From NCBI RefSeq assembly GCF_000164695.2, contig NC_014643.1, forward strand, positions 1,116,001 to 1,180,000: a stretch of 64,000 nt of DNA, in the 5' to 3' direction. Position 1 is the first letter of the stretch. The number at the start of each line of letters is the position of its first letter. The notes below the pieces were generated by a model, which was not told where the DNA came from, made no database searches, and saw only the letters and a program-made list of their open reading frames with translations. Positions 52,857-62,527 of the stretch are shown piece by piece. Origin of the DNA: Rothia dentocariosa ATCC 17931 (GTDB taxonomy: Bacteria; Actinomycetota; Actinomycetes; Actinomycetales; Micrococcaceae). Position numbers and translations under genes: made by a program.

Positions 52857-54167
52857 ATGACTGAATCCCGCGCCCAGACTCCGGTTCTGGGCAAACTTGC
52901 AGTAGTGGCGCTCATCCTCATGGTGGTGGGCGGCTATATTTTTGAAGCCTTCGTGAACACCTACGGCGGTCTGGATTTTTCGATCTACCGCATGGGTGCC
53001 ATGACCATTTTCGATAATGAAGGCTTCGATAAAGAACTTTATGGGCGCGCTATGGTGAGCATCGGCGTGCTGGATTTGCCGTTCACCTACCCGCCCTTTG
53101 CGGCGCTAGTCTTTCTGCCGTTCGCCTTCATACCGCTCAAGGTGGGTATGGCGATTATGGTGCTTATTACGACCGCCGCCGCCTGGTGGCTCTCCAGCAT
53201 CATGTACTCTTATGCCAATGCACATGGCCGACCCTTACCGCTTCAAGATAGGCTCGGGCGTTATGGCACGATCGCCGCACTCACCATAGTGGTGATGCTC
53301 TGCGGACCTTGGCGGCGTACCTTTGACCTTATGCAGATTAACCCCATCATTATGGTGCTGATTCTTGCCGATTTTCTGCGCCCGGCAACCCGTGTGCCGC
53401 GCGGAGTACTTATCGGTATCGCTGGTGGTTTGAAACTGACTCCGCTCGTGTTCGGGCTTATTCTGCTGGTGCGCCGCGACTGGAAGGGCATTATCACCCT
53501 CGGCGCAACCTTCCTCGCCACCATTGCCCTCGGCTTTGTGCTGCTGCCGAAGGAGGCCCCGCAGTACTGGTTCCACGCGGTTTCAGATCCTTCGCGTGTG
53601 GGCGATATTAACTTCGTCGATAATATTTCGATTCAGGGCTGGCTCATGCACTATGGGCTGAACGGAACCGCCGCCAAGCTCGGGTTCTATCTGCTGGCGG
53701 CGCTCTCCGTTGTGCTCACCGCCGCTATTCTCTATCAGCTCGAACGCCGCAACAAGGTTCTCGCCCAGGTTGCGGTGACCGGGTTCCTGATGGTCAGTCT
53801 GTCGCCGATCAGCTGGTCGCATCATAACGTGCTTCTGCCGCTTCTGGTCCTCGTGCTTATTGTGGATGCATTTGGCGAGTTCTTCACATACCTGCCGCCA
53901 GCCGTGGTGACTGTGGCGCGCATCCTGACCTGGGTGGGCGTTGTGGGGCTCTATATTTCCCCGCGTGTACTCGGTGGCATGACCCAGTGGAATATGAACG
54001 GGCTCGAATTCTTGGCGGCGCCGGGTGTTGCGCTGGGCGGCACGCCGATCGTGTGCCTCTTTATCGTGACCGTTCTGCTGTGGGGGTGGGCGGCCCTCAC
54101 CCCGAAAGCACGCAGCGCTTCGGTCAAACCCGCCGCAGATTCAGCAAACGCCCCGAACTCGGCATAG
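52857..54167 (+). CDS. GT87 family polyprenol-phosphate mannosyltransferase-like protein
   Basis: A 436-residue membrane protein with 10-12 helices and the GT87 (DUF2029) pattern: DFSIYRMGA near the start as the catalytic-type Asp loop, LPFTYPPFAALVF, then a loop DLMQINPIIMVLILADFL and GGLKLTPLVFGL. The GT87 family transfers mannose from polyprenyl phosphate onto lipid-linked glycans such as PIMs or lipomannan on the outer side of the membrane. The exact acceptor is not known here. It is convergent with the Gln-rich protein gene. Confidence 0.87.
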   Translation: MTESRAQTPVLGKLAVVALILMVVGGYIFEAFVNTYGGLDFSIYRMGAMTIFDNEGFDKELYGRAMVSIGVLDLPFTYPPFAALVFLPFAFIPLKVGMAIMVLITTAAAWWLSSIMYSYANAHGRPLPLQDRLGRYGTIAALTIVVMLCGPWRRTFDLMQINPIIMVLILADFLRPATRVPRGVLIGIAGGLKLTPLVFGLILLVRRDWKGIITLGATFLATIALGFVLLPKEAPQYWFHAVSDPSRVGDINFVDNISIQGWLMHYGLNGTAAKLGFYLLAALSVVLTAAILYQLERRNKVLAQVAVTGFLMVSLSPISWSHHNVLLPLLVLVLIVDAFGEFFTYLPPAVVTVARILTWVGVVGLYISPRVLGGMTQWNMNGLEFLAAPGVALGGTPIVCLFIVTVLLWGWAALTPKARSASVKPAADSANAPNSA

Positions 54168-54182
54168 CCTTGCGAACCGCGC

Positions 54183-54223
54183 AGAAGACCCCCGCATCGT
54201 TGATCACGATGCGGGGGTCTTCT
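54183..54223. terminator. Two-way terminator: 18-bp perfect stem
   Basis: Arms AGAAGACCCCCGCATCGT (54183-54200) and the exact complement (54206-54223) enclose a 5-nt loop. It lies between the convergent GT87 gene and the Gln-rich protein gene. Confidence 0.75.
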
Positions 54224-54257
54224 CTATCTCGGTTTAGACCAAGAAGTTATCGGCTAC

Positions 54258-57200
54258 CTAGCGAATACCGACATTCCAGGTGCCCTGGAATGAATCAATC
54301 GCCAAGTAAACATCTTCGGAGGCGTCAAACTTCGCGGTGCCCTGGAACTCCGAGGTGCTGGATTCCAAGATAACATCGTTCGAGCGTGCCGCATTCTTTA
54401 CACGCAGGTCCATCACCGGCCTATGATCGTAGCTAGCCTCCAAGGTGCCCGAGCCACCCGAGTAGATCACGGCGTAGGAATTAAACGCGGCGCTGATCTT
54501 CTCGCCCTTAGAAATCTTCGGTGCGGAGGAAGCATCGTAGACGCGAATGAGCCACTCGCCCTCACTATCGACATTCACCTTGCGGGTGGGGCTGGAAGTA
54601 TTCAAGTCCATCCACAGGGTGCCCGAGATTTTATCTTTGGTCAGTGCGGAGGTGTACAGAGCGAAGCTGGAAGTTTTATCGTCCCCCGTGCGTCCCTCCA
54701 AGGAGTGGCGCGAATTGGATTCTTTGGAGGGGGTGAACTCGTAGTAGACGATAGCCTTCGAATCGTTGCCCTTGGGCTTCTCGATATCGATGGTCTGCTT
54801 ATCCTTGCCCTTGTACTCCTTGAAGTCGCCGCTGGGCAGTTTCGCCTCAACATTCTTCAGCTCGGCGGGTGAAGAATTTGCTGAGCTCTCTGACGATGCC
54901 GAGGCTGCCGACGATGACTCGGCGGGGCTTTCCGATGCTGCTGCATTGGAAGATCCACGCGGCAGGGTGAAAATCAGCACCAGAATGATAATAATCAACA
55001 GCGCCACAGCACCGGCAATTACGCTCCACCCGGCGGGAGTCGCAAAGAACGGGCGCTTCGGCTTCTCGGGCTGGTTGAAGGGGGTCTGACCGTTTGCATA
55101 CGGCGAATCGCTGAACCCGGATGCTGCCGCCGCAGTGAACCCGTTGAGCGCATCCGAGGTGTTTGACTCGGAGTATTGCTGATTCTGGTTCGACTGGTTC
55201 TGATTGTACGAACCCTGAGCAAAACCGCTGTTCTGAACGTTATTATTCTGAGCACCGTTCTGCTGCTGGAACTGCTGCGATTGACCGGCCTGGTACTGAC
55301 CCTGCTGAGGCTGGTTCTGCTGCGACTGCGAGCCCTGGAATTGGCTGGGCTGACCTTGCCCCTGGAACTGGTTACCCTGCTGGTTCGAAGCATTCTGCAC
55401 CGAGTGCTGCTGATTCTGCCCCGACTGAGAGCCCTGATCCTGTTGAGCGCTCTGACCCTGCACGCCCTGGCTCTGAGAACCCTGCTGCTGAGCCGAAGCG
55501 CCGGATGCGCCCGCCCCGGAGGAGGCCGCTGCACCCGCGCCCGCTGCGGCGCCTGCGACAGCACCAGCGGCGGCACCCGCACCAAAGCCCGAGCGTGACC
55601 GATCCTGCCCCTGCTGAGGCTGACCGGACTGAGAATATCCTGGCTGGGATTGTCCGGGCCGCACCTGGCCGGATTGCTGCTGCTGAGACTGCGACTGGGC
55701 GAATCCCTGCTGGCTCTGCTGCTCTCGATTCTGGGACTGCTGCGCCTGCGAACCCTGGTTCGGGGCACTCTGACCCTGGGTATCTCGGTTCTGAGCGCCT
55801 TGGCTTTGGGTGCCCTGGCTTCGCGGATCCTGGCTCTGAACGTTTCGCTCCTGAGCGTTCTGCCCTGCAAATCCCTGCTGCTCGGAGCCCTGGTCCTGCT
55901 GCGCAAAACCTTGACGCTGCTCGGAGCCCTGCTGTTGCTGGTTGAAGTTCTGCTGGTGCTGCGTAGAATCCTGTTGCTGACGCTGTGTAGAATCCTGCTG
56001 CTGGCGCTGGGCAAATTCTTGCCGACGCTGAGCCTCGTAAGACTGCGGCTGCTGCCCCTGCTGAGACTGTGCGGGCTGCTGCGGCTGAGCCTGATTCTGT
56101 TCACGGGACTGGCTGAACTGCTGCTGACCGGGCTGATTCTGCCAAGGCTGAGGGGCCTGACCCTCAAACCCGCGAGGCCGCTGCTGGTTCTGAGAACCCT
56201 GCGCTTGAGGCGCCCGATTCTGCTGAGCCTGACCGCCAAAGCCCTGCTGTGACTGTGCGCCCTGCTGAGACTGAGCACCAAAATTCTGCTGGGAATTCTG
56301 CGATGCAAATCCCTGCTGCTGAGAGCCACTTCCCGGTGTCTGAGACTGCGAAACGTTTGAACTCGACTGACGCTGCGCAAAATCCTGCTGAGGCTGATCA
56401 GAGCCAGAGCCCTGCTGCTGGTTGAAGCTCTGCTGACGCTGTGTAGAATCCTGTTGCTGACGCTGGGCAAATTCTTGCTGGCGCTGGGCCTCGTAAGACT
56501 GCGGCTGCTGAGATTGCCCGGGCTGTTGGGTCTGAGTAACGCGTTGAGACTGTGCGGGCTGCTGAGGCTGAGCCTGCTGACCCCGGTTCTGAGCGTTCTG
56601 CTCCTGAGAACTCTGCGCGGCAAAGCCCGACTGCTGCTGATTCACGGGAGCCTGAGACTGCCCCTCAAAACGCTGCTGCGTGGGAGGAACCTGGGAAGTG
56701 CCGCGCGGGGGAGTAGCCGGTCGGGAAGATGCCTGAGCCTCGGTACCACGCGAATCAGCTGAATCGCGCGCATCGGACTGGGGGCGCGCATCCGTAGGCT
56801 GCTCACCCTGAGACTGACCCGAAGACTGCTCGGGGCGCGACTCGCGTGAAGGAACCTGCTGCTGTGCGGACGCTGAAGATACAGGCTCCTGTCGTGCAGC
56901 CTCGGGCCGTTCGGCACCTGCTGTTGCGGAGGCAGAACCAGCGGACCTCTGAGAATCTTGTGCGTCGCTGAGGGGCTCTCGCGCATCGTAAGAAACACCA
57001 GAACCCTGCGCGACTCCCGGCTGCTGTGCGCTTGCCTCCGGCGCGGACGGGGCATTGTGGGCATCACGAGCGGGCTCGCGAGTAGGCTCCGAAACCTGAG
57101 GCTTTGAAGCCTCGGCGGCGCCGCTTTGGCGGTTCACGGGAGTCTCAGAAACGCTTTGCTCGGAACGCACCTGCGACTCGGCCGAAGAGCCTGCCGCTGC

Positions 57201-57647
57201 GCCCGAACCGGATGCGCCCGCACGCTCACCCGCGGCATCGCGCGGCTCGGAACTCCCGGACGCCGCATCCTGAGCGTGGGCAGACTCCGCCTGAGTCTTC
57301 TGCTCAGGGGTCTGCTGATGGGAAGTTTTCTGCTCGGCAAACTGTTCGGAAATGGTCGGCGCGGTACGCTGCTTCGGGGCGGAAGCCTGCGCAGACTCAC
57401 CGCTCTGCTCAGAGCTTGACGATGGCGAGGGCTTCGCGCTGGAAGAACCCTCAGAAGAGCCCGATGCGGCAGATGAAGACTCCGCCGTCGAGGGCGCCTG
57501 CTCATTCTTAGGCTCGGGCTCCTCAATCCACAGCTGCCAACCTTCGGGAACAGGACCCCATGCGGGATCGGGCCGCCACGTCGGGGTAGGAGACCACCCG
57601 GCAGGCGGTTTGGGCCAATTTGGGGGCGGATTGAAGACGAGAGCCAT
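54258..57647 (-). CDS. Very large Gln/Ser-rich single-pass membrane protein
   Basis: A 1129-residue protein. It opens with an actinobacterial W/P-rich motif (NPPPNWPKPPAGWSP, PDPAWGPVPEGWQLW). Residues about 45-840 are low complexity: first Ser/Ala/Glu/Pro, then over 400 residues of Gln, Ser, Gly and Asn with repeated units such as QSYEAQRQQEFAQRQQQ. One membrane helix (GWSVIAGAVALLIIIILVLIF, about 872-892) leads to an outer domain of about 200 residues with beta-rich sequence ending in WNVGIR. The long cytoplasmic Gln-rich part resembles prion-like domains. The function is unknown. Large frames on other strands here are shadows of the repeated codons. Confidence 0.85.
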   Translation of the reverse strand: MALVFNPPPNWPKPPAGWSPTPTWRPDPAWGPVPEGWQLWIEEPEPKNEQAPSTAESSSAASGSSEGSSSAKPSPSSSSEQSGESAQASAPKQRTAPTISEQFAEQKTSHQQTPEQKTQAESAHAQDAASGSSEPRDAAGERAGASGSGAAAGSSAESQVRSEQSVSETPVNRQSGAAEASKPQVSEPTREPARDAHNAPSAPEASAQQPGVAQGSGVSYDAREPLSDAQDSQRSAGSASATAGAERPEAARQEPVSSASAQQQVPSRESRPEQSSGQSQGEQPTDARPQSDARDSADSRGTEAQASSRPATPPRGTSQVPPTQQRFEGQSQAPVNQQQSGFAAQSSQEQNAQNRGQQAQPQQPAQSQRVTQTQQPGQSQQPQSYEAQRQQEFAQRQQQDSTQRQQSFNQQQGSGSDQPQQDFAQRQSSSNVSQSQTPGSGSQQQGFASQNSQQNFGAQSQQGAQSQQGFGGQAQQNRAPQAQGSQNQQRPRGFEGQAPQPWQNQPGQQQFSQSREQNQAQPQQPAQSQQGQQPQSYEAQRRQEFAQRQQQDSTQRQQQDSTQHQQNFNQQQQGSEQRQGFAQQDQGSEQQGFAGQNAQERNVQSQDPRSQGTQSQGAQNRDTQGQSAPNQGSQAQQSQNREQQSQQGFAQSQSQQQQSGQVRPGQSQPGYSQSGQPQQGQDRSRSGFGAGAAAGAVAGAAAGAGAAASSGAGASGASAQQQGSQSQGVQGQSAQQDQGSQSGQNQQHSVQNASNQQGNQFQGQGQPSQFQGSQSQQNQPQQGQYQAGQSQQFQQQNGAQNNNVQNSGFAQGSYNQNQSNQNQQYSESNTSDALNGFTAAAASGFSDSPYANGQTPFNQPEKPKRPFFATPAGWSVIAGAVALLIIIILVLIFTLPRGSSNAAASESPAESSSAASASSESSANSSPAELKNVEAKLPSGDFKEYKGKDKQTIDIEKPKGNDSKAIVYYEFTPSKESNSRHSLEGRTGDDKTSSFALYTSALTKDKISGTLWMDLNTSSPTRKVNVDSEGEWLIRVYDASSAPKISKGEKISAAFNSYAVIYSGGSGTLEASYDHRPVMDLRVKNAARSNDVILESSTSEFQGTAKFDASEDVYLAIDSFQGTWNVGIR

Positions 57648-57855
57648 CTGAACCTTCCTTCACTACTGGCGCCAAAAACACCCGGAAGCGTAGGCACGAG
57701 TAGCCTCAAATTTTAAACTACGGTAACCCTCAAATTATGGCATATTTCCCATAAAATATAAGCCCGAAAAGTTCATAGGCAGGTAAATTATTACACCGTA
57801 AGGCAACCCGCACAGGTGGCCCCGGTGTGACATTCGGGGGAGGGTCCCCTCTATT

Positions 57856-60318
57856 ATGGATACTATGAGCACTAATCACCAGCAGGAACCCGGACATCAC
57901 GGTTCTGAGTTCATTCCAACAAACCAACCACCTGGCGCAGTCACCAATACCCAAAATATGCCCACGATGCTGAGTCCGCATCAGGCAGAAAGTTACGGGT
58001 ACGGCGCTGAGTCTACCTTCGCCTCCGCTGAGTATTACAGGAGTAACCGCCTTACCCGTAAGGAACTTCTGGAACGCGCCAGCGAGCTGCCCTATCACCG
58101 GTTATCGCATGTGAACCCGCGTGCGCGTTGGTTCACCCCGGTTCTTGAGGGCTTGCTGATTGCCGGCATCTATTTTGTGCTCCTGCTGATTGTGAGTTTT
58201 GCGCTGCTGGCATTCGCCGTGATGCTGCGCGTCCCTTACGATTACCTGACCGATCTGCAGCGTATTTACGCGAACGTTTTTAAGACCCCGCTTGTTTTTA
58301 TTGCGCTCCTTATTACCATCATTCCGGTGATTCCGGCGATTTTCATTGCGCGCCTGATTACCAACTTCAAACCCTTAGGGCTGATTCACTCCATTGCGGG
58401 CCGCATGCGGTGGTCCTATTTAGGTGTTTTCCTAGGCTTTGGTTTCCTCATTTTCGGTCTTTACTATGTAGGGTTCGCGACTCTGGATGGTTCTTTGACC
58501 ACGCATAACAGCGTGCATCCGCTGAATTCCGGCATGTTCTGGCTGTACATTGTGCTTATTCTGTTGATAGTTCCGTTCCAGTGCTACGCCGAGGAACTGC
58601 TCTTCCGCGGTTATCTCATGCAGACCGTGGGTCGGTGGCTGAAGAACCCCGCATGGGCAATTATTATTCCAGCGCCTATCTTTATGGTGCTGCATGGTTA
58701 CGGACTGTGGGGTCTGCTTTCTGTGCTGACGATGGCTCTGATCGCCGGGTTCTTGTGCTGGTACACCGGCGGCCTTGAAGCCGGTATCGGTCTGCATATT
58801 GCGAATAATGTTTCGATTTTTATCTTTGGGCTGCTGGGTTTGGAGGATCCCTTTGGTGCGGTTCGTGAGGAACAGCCGCTTGACTTTGTGCAGGCCCTTA
58901 TTCTGCAGCTTGCCTTCGCCGGGCTCGTGTGCATGTACACCTACCGACAAAAGAGGAAAGCCGCTCTGAACCAGGGGCAGGATGCGGCTGCCGCCTCCTC
59001 GGCTGAGGGTGCGTCAATGGGCGTGGAAGCGCCCGCTTCTTCCTCGGATGCGCCTGCCACCGCAGCATCGGCTTCGGGTGCTGCGCATGCGGCTGCACAG
59101 CCCGGTATGTCCGTGAAAAATGCTGCTGCTTCACCTGCTGCTGATACTTCTGTGCAGCAAGGCTCGCAGGCGCCGGTACAATCACAACCTGTACAACCTG
59201 CTGCCTCTGTGGCGGGGAACGCCAAGCCCGCACAGGATAATGCTTCGGTAAAATCGGCGTCTTCGGCTGCCCCCGCCAGCCCGCAAACGGCTGAAGAGCA
59301 TCGTGCACCCGAGCGGAATATCACGGAGAAACCGGCTGCTCAGGCACCCGCCGCGAAGCCTGTGGAAGGCGCTCGTAAGAGCGAGCAGAATGATACGTCG
59401 GTCAAGGCTTCTGCCCCCGTACAGCCCGAACGTTCGGCACCGGCTCACGGTTCGGCGTCGGCTAATAAGCCTGCGCCAGCCAAGGAATCTGCGCCGATTC
59501 ATGAGTCAGCCCAGTCCCAGAAACCGGCGCAAACTACTCAATCGGCACAGACTCATGAATCGTCTCAGCCCCAAAAGCCGGTACACACTAACGAATCAGC
59601 ACAGGCTGAGCGTCCGACGAGCGCGAATACCGCAGCCCGCGCGACCGGGAAAGAAGCGCAGATCGCCGATAAGCCCGCGCAGTCTGCACAGGCGAGGACT
59701 ATCGCCGATGAGCTCAAGCCTGCCGTGGTTGCCCCCGCAGCATCGGAAAAGGCTCCGTCAGGCATAGACCTGGATGCGGCGCAGAAAGCTGCGCGCGCCT
59801 CCGCGCAGAAGGCTCAGCAGGGCTCGAATCAGGCCGGTTCTTCGGTGCGTGCCTCCGGGGCACAGGGGTCTGCGTCGACTGCAGCCGCGCCGCAGAAGGG
59901 AACCACTAGCGCATCCGCCGCGCAGGCAGACGATACGAAGAGCCCTTCCTCGAAGAACTACGCGCCAGATACATCCACGATGAGCATTCCCGTGCAAAAT
60001 GCCTTGTCAGCCTATGAGCGTGCCAAGGCTCAGGCCCTAGCTCAGCAGAAAGAAACTACTCAGCAGAAAGAAGCCGCCCGGCAGAAGGAAAGCGGGCAGG
60101 GCACATCCGCTAAGAATGCGGCTGCGGACGGTTCGGCTGCAGCCTCGCAAACCTCGCGGGCTCAACAGGAGGCATCCCAGAACACCTCAGAGGTTCCCTG
60201 GGCTACCGCTCCGATTCCGAAAATCTCGCCGGAAGCCGCACAATCGCATAAGCAGGGATCAACCGACGCTTCACCGTGGACCTCAGCGTTCCCCGTCATT
60301 CCCAAACCCAAGAAGTAG
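57856..60318 (+). CDS. CPBP family membrane protease with long low-complexity tail
   Basis: An 820-residue protein. Residues about 90-375 are a CPBP (Abi/CAAX-protease-like) membrane domain with AEELLFRGYL (Glu246, Glu247), His280 (VLHGYG) and His314 with IANN, the expected metal/catalytic set. The remaining 440 residues are Ala/Ser/Gln/Lys/Pro-rich, with repeats of HESAQSQKPAQTTQSAQ type around 545-590, and end in a short ordered piece (PWATAPIPKI, PWTSAFPVIPKPKK). The tail is cytoplasmic and of unknown role. It is divergent from the Gln-rich protein gene (208 bp between) and 9 bp before the M18 peptidase gene. Confidence 0.85.
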   Translation: MDTMSTNHQQEPGHHGSEFIPTNQPPGAVTNTQNMPTMLSPHQAESYGYGAESTFASAEYYRSNRLTRKELLERASELPYHRLSHVNPRARWFTPVLEGLLIAGIYFVLLLIVSFALLAFAVMLRVPYDYLTDLQRIYANVFKTPLVFIALLITIIPVIPAIFIARLITNFKPLGLIHSIAGRMRWSYLGVFLGFGFLIFGLYYVGFATLDGSLTTHNSVHPLNSGMFWLYIVLILLIVPFQCYAEELLFRGYLMQTVGRWLKNPAWAIIIPAPIFMVLHGYGLWGLLSVLTMALIAGFLCWYTGGLEAGIGLHIANNVSIFIFGLLGLEDPFGAVREEQPLDFVQALILQLAFAGLVCMYTYRQKRKAALNQGQDAAAASSAEGASMGVEAPASSSDAPATAASASGAAHAAAQPGMSVKNAAASPAADTSVQQGSQAPVQSQPVQPAASVAGNAKPAQDNASVKSASSAAPASPQTAEEHRAPERNITEKPAAQAPAAKPVEGARKSEQNDTSVKASAPVQPERSAPAHGSASANKPAPAKESAPIHESAQSQKPAQTTQSAQTHESSQPQKPVHTNESAQAERPTSANTAARATGKEAQIADKPAQSAQARTIADELKPAVVAPAASEKAPSGIDLDAAQKAARASAQKAQQGSNQAGSSVRASGAQGSASTAAAPQKGTTSASAAQADDTKSPSSKNYAPDTSTMSIPVQNALSAYERAKAQALAQQKETTQQKEAARQKESGQGTSAKNAAADGSAAASQTSRAQQEASQNTSEVPWATAPIPKISPEAAQSHKQGSTDASPWTSAFPVIPKPKK

Positions 60319-60327
60319 GCGCATAGT

Positions 60328-61641
60328 ATGACCGTTGATGCCGTCAAAAATATCGAAGATCTCGCCCAGTTCGTCTGCGATTCGCCCGTCTCATATCTGG
60401 CGGCGCGAACCGTGGCGCGGCGCCTGCAGGCGGCGGGGTTTACCGAGCTGAACGAAACCGAGCCGTGGCAGAATGAGGCTGCCGTCGGCAGGCATTTCGT
60501 GATGCGTGACGGCGCGATCATCGCTTGGGCTGGCGGTCGGCGGGCGCAGAAAGCGAGCGGTTACCGGGTGCTGGGTGCGCATACGGATTCGCCGTCGCTT
60601 AAGCTCAAGCCGAGTTCGTCGGTGACAGCGGCAGGATGGCATCAGATGGGCGTCGAAAATTACGGTGGCGCACTGCTTAATTCCTTTTTGGATCGTGAGC
60701 TGCGCGCCGCCGGGCGCCTGACGGTACTTCGGGAAGACGGCACCCTTCAGGATCGCTATGTGGTGACTGGGCCGTTGGCGCGTGTGCCGCAGCTTGCCCC
60801 TCATCTGGACCATAAACGTAATGAGCTGACCCTCGATAAACAGTTCAATATGTACCCCATTTGGGGTGTGGATGATACCGAGAACGATGTGCTCGCCTAT
60901 TTGGCGCAGCAGACCATCGACGAGGGCGGTTCGGTTGATCCGGAACAGATCGTTGGTTACGATGTGCTCTTTGCGGATGCGCAGGAACCCCGCCGTTTCG
61001 GGCGAGACGGAGAGTTTTTCGCCTCGGGCAGGTTGGATAATCTCTCGTCGGTTCATGCCGGATTGTGCGCCTTGGAGCGCTATGTGGCCGAGAATGCTGA
61101 CGAAGACTCGGCGCATACCGTGATGCTTGCGGGATTCGATCACGAAGAGATTGGTTCTGAAACCCGTAGCGGTGCCGCCGGTCCGTTCTTAGAGGATGTG
61201 CTGGTGCGGCTCTCGCAGGCTCGCGGGGAGAGCCAGGATGAGTACCGCCGCTCGCTCGCCGATTCGGTGTGCCTTTCGGCGGATGCCGGGCATTTGGTGA
61301 ACCCGAACTACCAGGGGCATCACGATCCGACGGTGCGCCCGCTTCCCGGTGCTGGCCCGCTGCTGAAGATCAACGCGAATCAGCGGTATGCAACCGATGC
61401 GGTAGGTGCCGGTATTTTCGCGGCGGCGTGCAAAGCGGCGGGCGTTCCCTATCAAGAGTTCGTGTCGAATAACAATATGCCCTGCGGTTCCACGATCGGG
61501 CCTATCACCGCCACCCGGCTGGGGATGCGCACCATCGATGTGGGGATCGGACTACTGTCGATGCACTCGATGCGCGAAATGTGCCACGTTCACGATATGG
61601 CATACCTGACCCGCGCGGTGGAAGGCTTCTACCGGTTGTAG
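60328..61641 (+). CDS. M18 family aminopeptidase
   Basis: A 437-residue metallo-aminopeptidase that removes N-terminal residues from peptides in the cytoplasm. Co-catalytic zinc ligands are visible in order: His in GAHTDSPSLKLKP, Asp in GRLDNLSSVHAGL, Glu pair in DHEEIGSETRSGA, Asp in SADAGHLVNP and His in SMREMCHVHDM. The length matches bacterial M18 (DNPEP/ApeB-like) enzymes. It begins 9 bp after the CPBP gene and probably shares its transcript. The stop is followed by a long hairpin. Confidence 0.95.
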   Translation: MTVDAVKNIEDLAQFVCDSPVSYLAARTVARRLQAAGFTELNETEPWQNEAAVGRHFVMRDGAIIAWAGGRRAQKASGYRVLGAHTDSPSLKLKPSSSVTAAGWHQMGVENYGGALLNSFLDRELRAAGRLTVLREDGTLQDRYVVTGPLARVPQLAPHLDHKRNELTLDKQFNMYPIWGVDDTENDVLAYLAQQTIDEGGSVDPEQIVGYDVLFADAQEPRRFGRDGEFFASGRLDNLSSVHAGLCALERYVAENADEDSAHTVMLAGFDHEEIGSETRSGAAGPFLEDVLVRLSQARGESQDEYRRSLADSVCLSADAGHLVNPNYQGHHDPTVRPLPGAGPLLKINANQRYATDAVGAGIFAAACKAAGVPYQEFVSNNNMPCGSTIGPITATRLGMRTIDVGIGLLSMHSMREMCHVHDMAYLTRAVEGFYRL

Positions 61642-61677
61642 ACGCTGCATCCTTTCACCCCTTCCGTGGGGTGATAA

Positions 61678-61746
61678 TAAAAAGAGCCTTGATCGTGATT
61701 ACAGAGGATATTTCCAATGCTTTATTCACGATCAAGGCTCTTTTTA
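61678..61746. terminator. Two-way terminator: 21-bp perfect stem
   Basis: Arms 61678-61698 and 61726-61746 are exactly complementary over 21 bp (TAAAAAGAGCCTTGATCGTGA and its complement), with A- and T-runs at the base, so each strand ends in a U-tract. It lies between the convergent M18 peptidase and ABC permease genes. Confidence 0.88.
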
Positions 61747-61768
61747 TACAGGTGAGACCCTGAAAGGT

Positions 61769-62527
61769 CTAGTCCCTGCGGGCAAGGGCCCATAGTGCGG
61801 ATGCGCATCCTAGAAGACCCCAAAAACCGACGACTATTACGTCCAGGATTTGTATCTGGCCGATGTCGAAGAGGGCGGCTCGCACAAGGTTTGCCGCAGG
61901 CACGAACGGCAGGAATTGCTGAACGTGCACGTACCAGTCGGGCAGCCGCTCGGGCGGGTAGTTAATCGGCGCAAACAGCAAAACCATGAAGGTAATAGAC
62001 TGCGTCACGATAGTCAGAAGTGACGCTGGAACCCAGTACGCAAGCATAAACCCTAACACCGCCATAACAACTTGAAGCGCGAATACAACGGCAATAGCGC
62101 CGATATTCAGGTTCACATCAAAATCAAATTTGAGCTTCGCGGCTACACCGCCCGCAATAATGCCGGGAAGAGCGAGAACCGCCCAAACGAGTACATCCGC
62201 CGCCAGAATCGCCAGGCGCGGCACCGGAAGGGACCGCTGATAGTCGAACATGCCGTTCGTCTTAGCGGTAGCGATAAACTGTGGAGCTATTACACACCCC
62301 ATAGAAATGAAGTTCACCGTCACCGCGCCGGACGCCAGATATTCTGCAGAATTCCGGTCAAGATGCGGCATGAAGACCGAGATGCCGTAAAGAAGTGCAA
62401 AGGCTAAAAGGACCTGCACCACCGCAAAAAGCGGCGCGTTGATGGCGTTACGAATTAGCGACCAGCGGATTAGCTCGACCGTGGCGCGTACCGTCGAAAT
62501 TCGTGAGGACACGAGGGCGCTAGTCAT
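61769..62527 (-). CDS. ABC-2 type permease
   Basis: A 252-residue membrane protein with six hydrophobic segments, the layout of ABC-2 exporters: a short cytoplasmic start with helix 1 at FAVVQVLLAFALLYGISVF, VNFISMGCVIAPQFIA, and a final helix before a short basic end (ALARRD). It overlaps the ATPase gene by 8 bp, so the two form one exporter. The substrate is unknown; such pairs often export antibiotics or lipids. Confidence 0.88.
   Translation of the reverse strand: MTSALVSSRISTVRATVELIRWSLIRNAINAPLFAVVQVLLAFALLYGISVFMPHLDRNSAEYLASGAVTVNFISMGCVIAPQFIATAKTNGMFDYQRSLPVPRLAILAADVLVWAVLALPGIIAGGVAAKLKFDFDVNLNIGAIAVVFALQVVMAVLGFMLAYWVPASLLTIVTQSITFMVLLFAPINYPPERLPDWYVHVQQFLPFVPAANLVRAALFDIGQIQILDVIVVGFWGLLGCASALWALARRD

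Noticed and set aside
55200..56600. CRISPR-like regular short repeats (CTGCTGCTGAGACTG type)
   Set aside because: The repeats are in-frame codon repeats of a Gln-rich protein, with no constant repeat length and no unique spacers.
55019..56623. 534-residue Arg/Ser/Leu-rich minus frame and several large plus frames in the Gln-rich gene
   Set aside because: They are frame shadows of the repeated CAG/TCT/GGT codons of the 1129-residue gene.
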